Positions 5,219-5,779 of a DNA stretch of 5,779 bases are shown piece by piece. How positions within the stretch are numbered: position 1 is the first letter of the stretch; the number at the start of each line of letters is the position of its first letter. The translations under genes were made by a program, and so were the position numbers. Origin of the DNA: Candidatus Zipacnadia bacterium. Its GTDB lineage: Bacteria; Armatimonadota; Zipacnadia; Zipacnadales; UBA5352. The stretch is taken from assembly GCA_029820915.1 (NCBI GenBank), contig JALGUI010000174.1, forward strand, positions 1-5,779. The letters run 5' to 3'. The notes below the pieces were generated by a model. That model ran no database searches. It was not told the origin of the DNA and saw only the letters and a program-made list of their open reading frames with translations.

Positions 5219-5779
5219 ATGGGCTACGTGCACAGGGTGCTTGTCGTCGTGGCGATCCTGACGCTGCTCGCGGCGCTGCTGGCGGGATGCCGTGGCGGGC
5301 GGGGCGAGGCGACCGATGTCGCCCCGGTCGAGGAGCCGCCGCCCGGGCCGCGGACCGAGCGCACCGTGCTCGTGCTGTGCTACCACGCTATGTCCCCCGG
5401 CGCCGAGTCCACGTACGACGTGCCGACCGAGGACTTCGCCGAACAGCTTGCCCTCATCAGCGACGAGGGCTTCGAGAGCGTCACCGTATCGCAGATCGCC
5501 GACTACCTCGACGGCCGCGGCGACCTGCCCGACAGGGCCGTATCCTTCACCTTCGACGACGGCCCCGAGAGCGTCCTGACCGAGAGCAAGCCGATGATGG
5601 CCGAGCACGGCTACGTCGGCACCGCCTTCCTGATCTCGGACGCGGTGGGCGGCGAGGGCAAGCTCGACTGGGACCAGGTGCGCGAACTGCAGGCCGCGGG
5701 CTGGGAGATCGGCTCGCACACCTCGTCGCACATCCACCCGACCAGGGTCGGCGAGGGCAAGTGCCGCGAGGAGTTCGAG
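5219..5779 (+). CDS. Polysaccharide deacetylase family lipoprotein (partial, 3' end missing)
   Basis: Secreted, lipid-anchored carbohydrate esterase 4 (NodB-like) protein. Only the first 187 residues are in the window. The N-terminus is a lipoprotein signal: a short start with one Arg, a hydrophobic core (about 7-22) and the lipobox LAGC ending at C24, so the mature protein should be tethered to the outer face of the membrane. A Pro/Glu-rich linker (about 30-48) leads to the catalytic domain with LCYHAMSP (53-60), FTFDDGP (110-116), where D113 would be the catalytic base and D114 a metal ligand, and SHTSSH (166-171), where H167 and H171 are the other metal ligands. This layout resembles PgaB/IcaB-type N-acetylglucosamine deacetylases and spore or cell-wall deacetylases. 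The substrate (poly-GlcNAc, peptidoglycan or other) cannot be chosen without the rest. The ATG has GGGAGG (5206-5211) seven bases upstream and lies 20 bases after the aminotransferase stop. Confidence 0.93.
   Translation, partial: MGYVHRVLVVVAILTLLAALLAGCRGGRGEATDVAPVEEPPPGPRTERTVLVLCYHAMSPGAESTYDVPTEDFAEQLALISDEGFESVTVSQIADYLDGRGDLPDRAVSFTFDDGPESVLTESKPMMAEHGYVGTAFLISDAVGGEGKLDWDQVRELQAAGWEIGSHTSSHIHPTRVGEGKCREEFE

Noticed and set aside
4491..5737. Long minus-strand frames (4491-5174 and 5069-5737)
   Set aside because: They are antisense to the aminotransferase and deacetylase genes, which have complete family motifs.

Overview
This is a 5.8 kb, strongly GC-rich stretch of bacterial chromosome (about 70% GC by eye). 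It reads almost entirely as ordinary housekeeping genes, all on the + strand. I see no mobile element, CRISPR array, integrase, toxin-antitoxin pair or defence system. The codons are heavily G/C-ending throughout, and nothing looks recently transferred. The gene order der-plsY-gpsA-hup recalls the der/gpsA/hup neighbourhood of Firmicutes and related Terrabacteria. That suggests a GC-rich member of that broad group (for example a high-GC Firmicute relative or Armatimonadota), but the window alone does not settle the phylum.

Layout. Bases 1-109 hold no gene I can recognise, only a perfect 9-bp stem-loop. der (110-1483) encodes the double-GTPase ribosome assembly factor. Its stop codon overlaps the GTG start of plsY (1480-2124), the membrane acyl-phosphate:glycerol-3-phosphate acyltransferase. 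After a 104-base gap with a hairpin comes gpsA (2229-3254), the NAD(P)-dependent glycerol-3-phosphate dehydrogenase. plsY and gpsA perform consecutive steps: GpsA makes sn-glycerol 3-phosphate and PlsY puts the first acyl chain on it. A 146-base gap precedes hup (3401-3682), a 93-residue HU-type DNA-bending protein. A complete tRNA-Pro(GGG) gene with encoded CCA follows at 3723-3799.

The 136 bases after the tRNA contain two hairpins. The second has a T-rich tail and looks like an intrinsic terminator. It separates the first block from a second, probably independent pair. That pair is a class III PLP aminotransferase most like putrescine aminotransferase PatA/YgjG (3936-5198) and, 20 bases on, a lipoprotein of the polysaccharide deacetylase (CE4/NodB) family that runs off the window end (5219 onward).

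Points worth a second look are modest: a Glu replacing the usual Asp in the first NKxD motif of Der, an insertion in the second G domain of Der, an AT-ending codon cluster forming a -10-like box inside der, a probable tRNA promoter embedded in the end of hup, and the terminator or attenuator just before the aminotransferase. I do not see evidence of an undescribed system.
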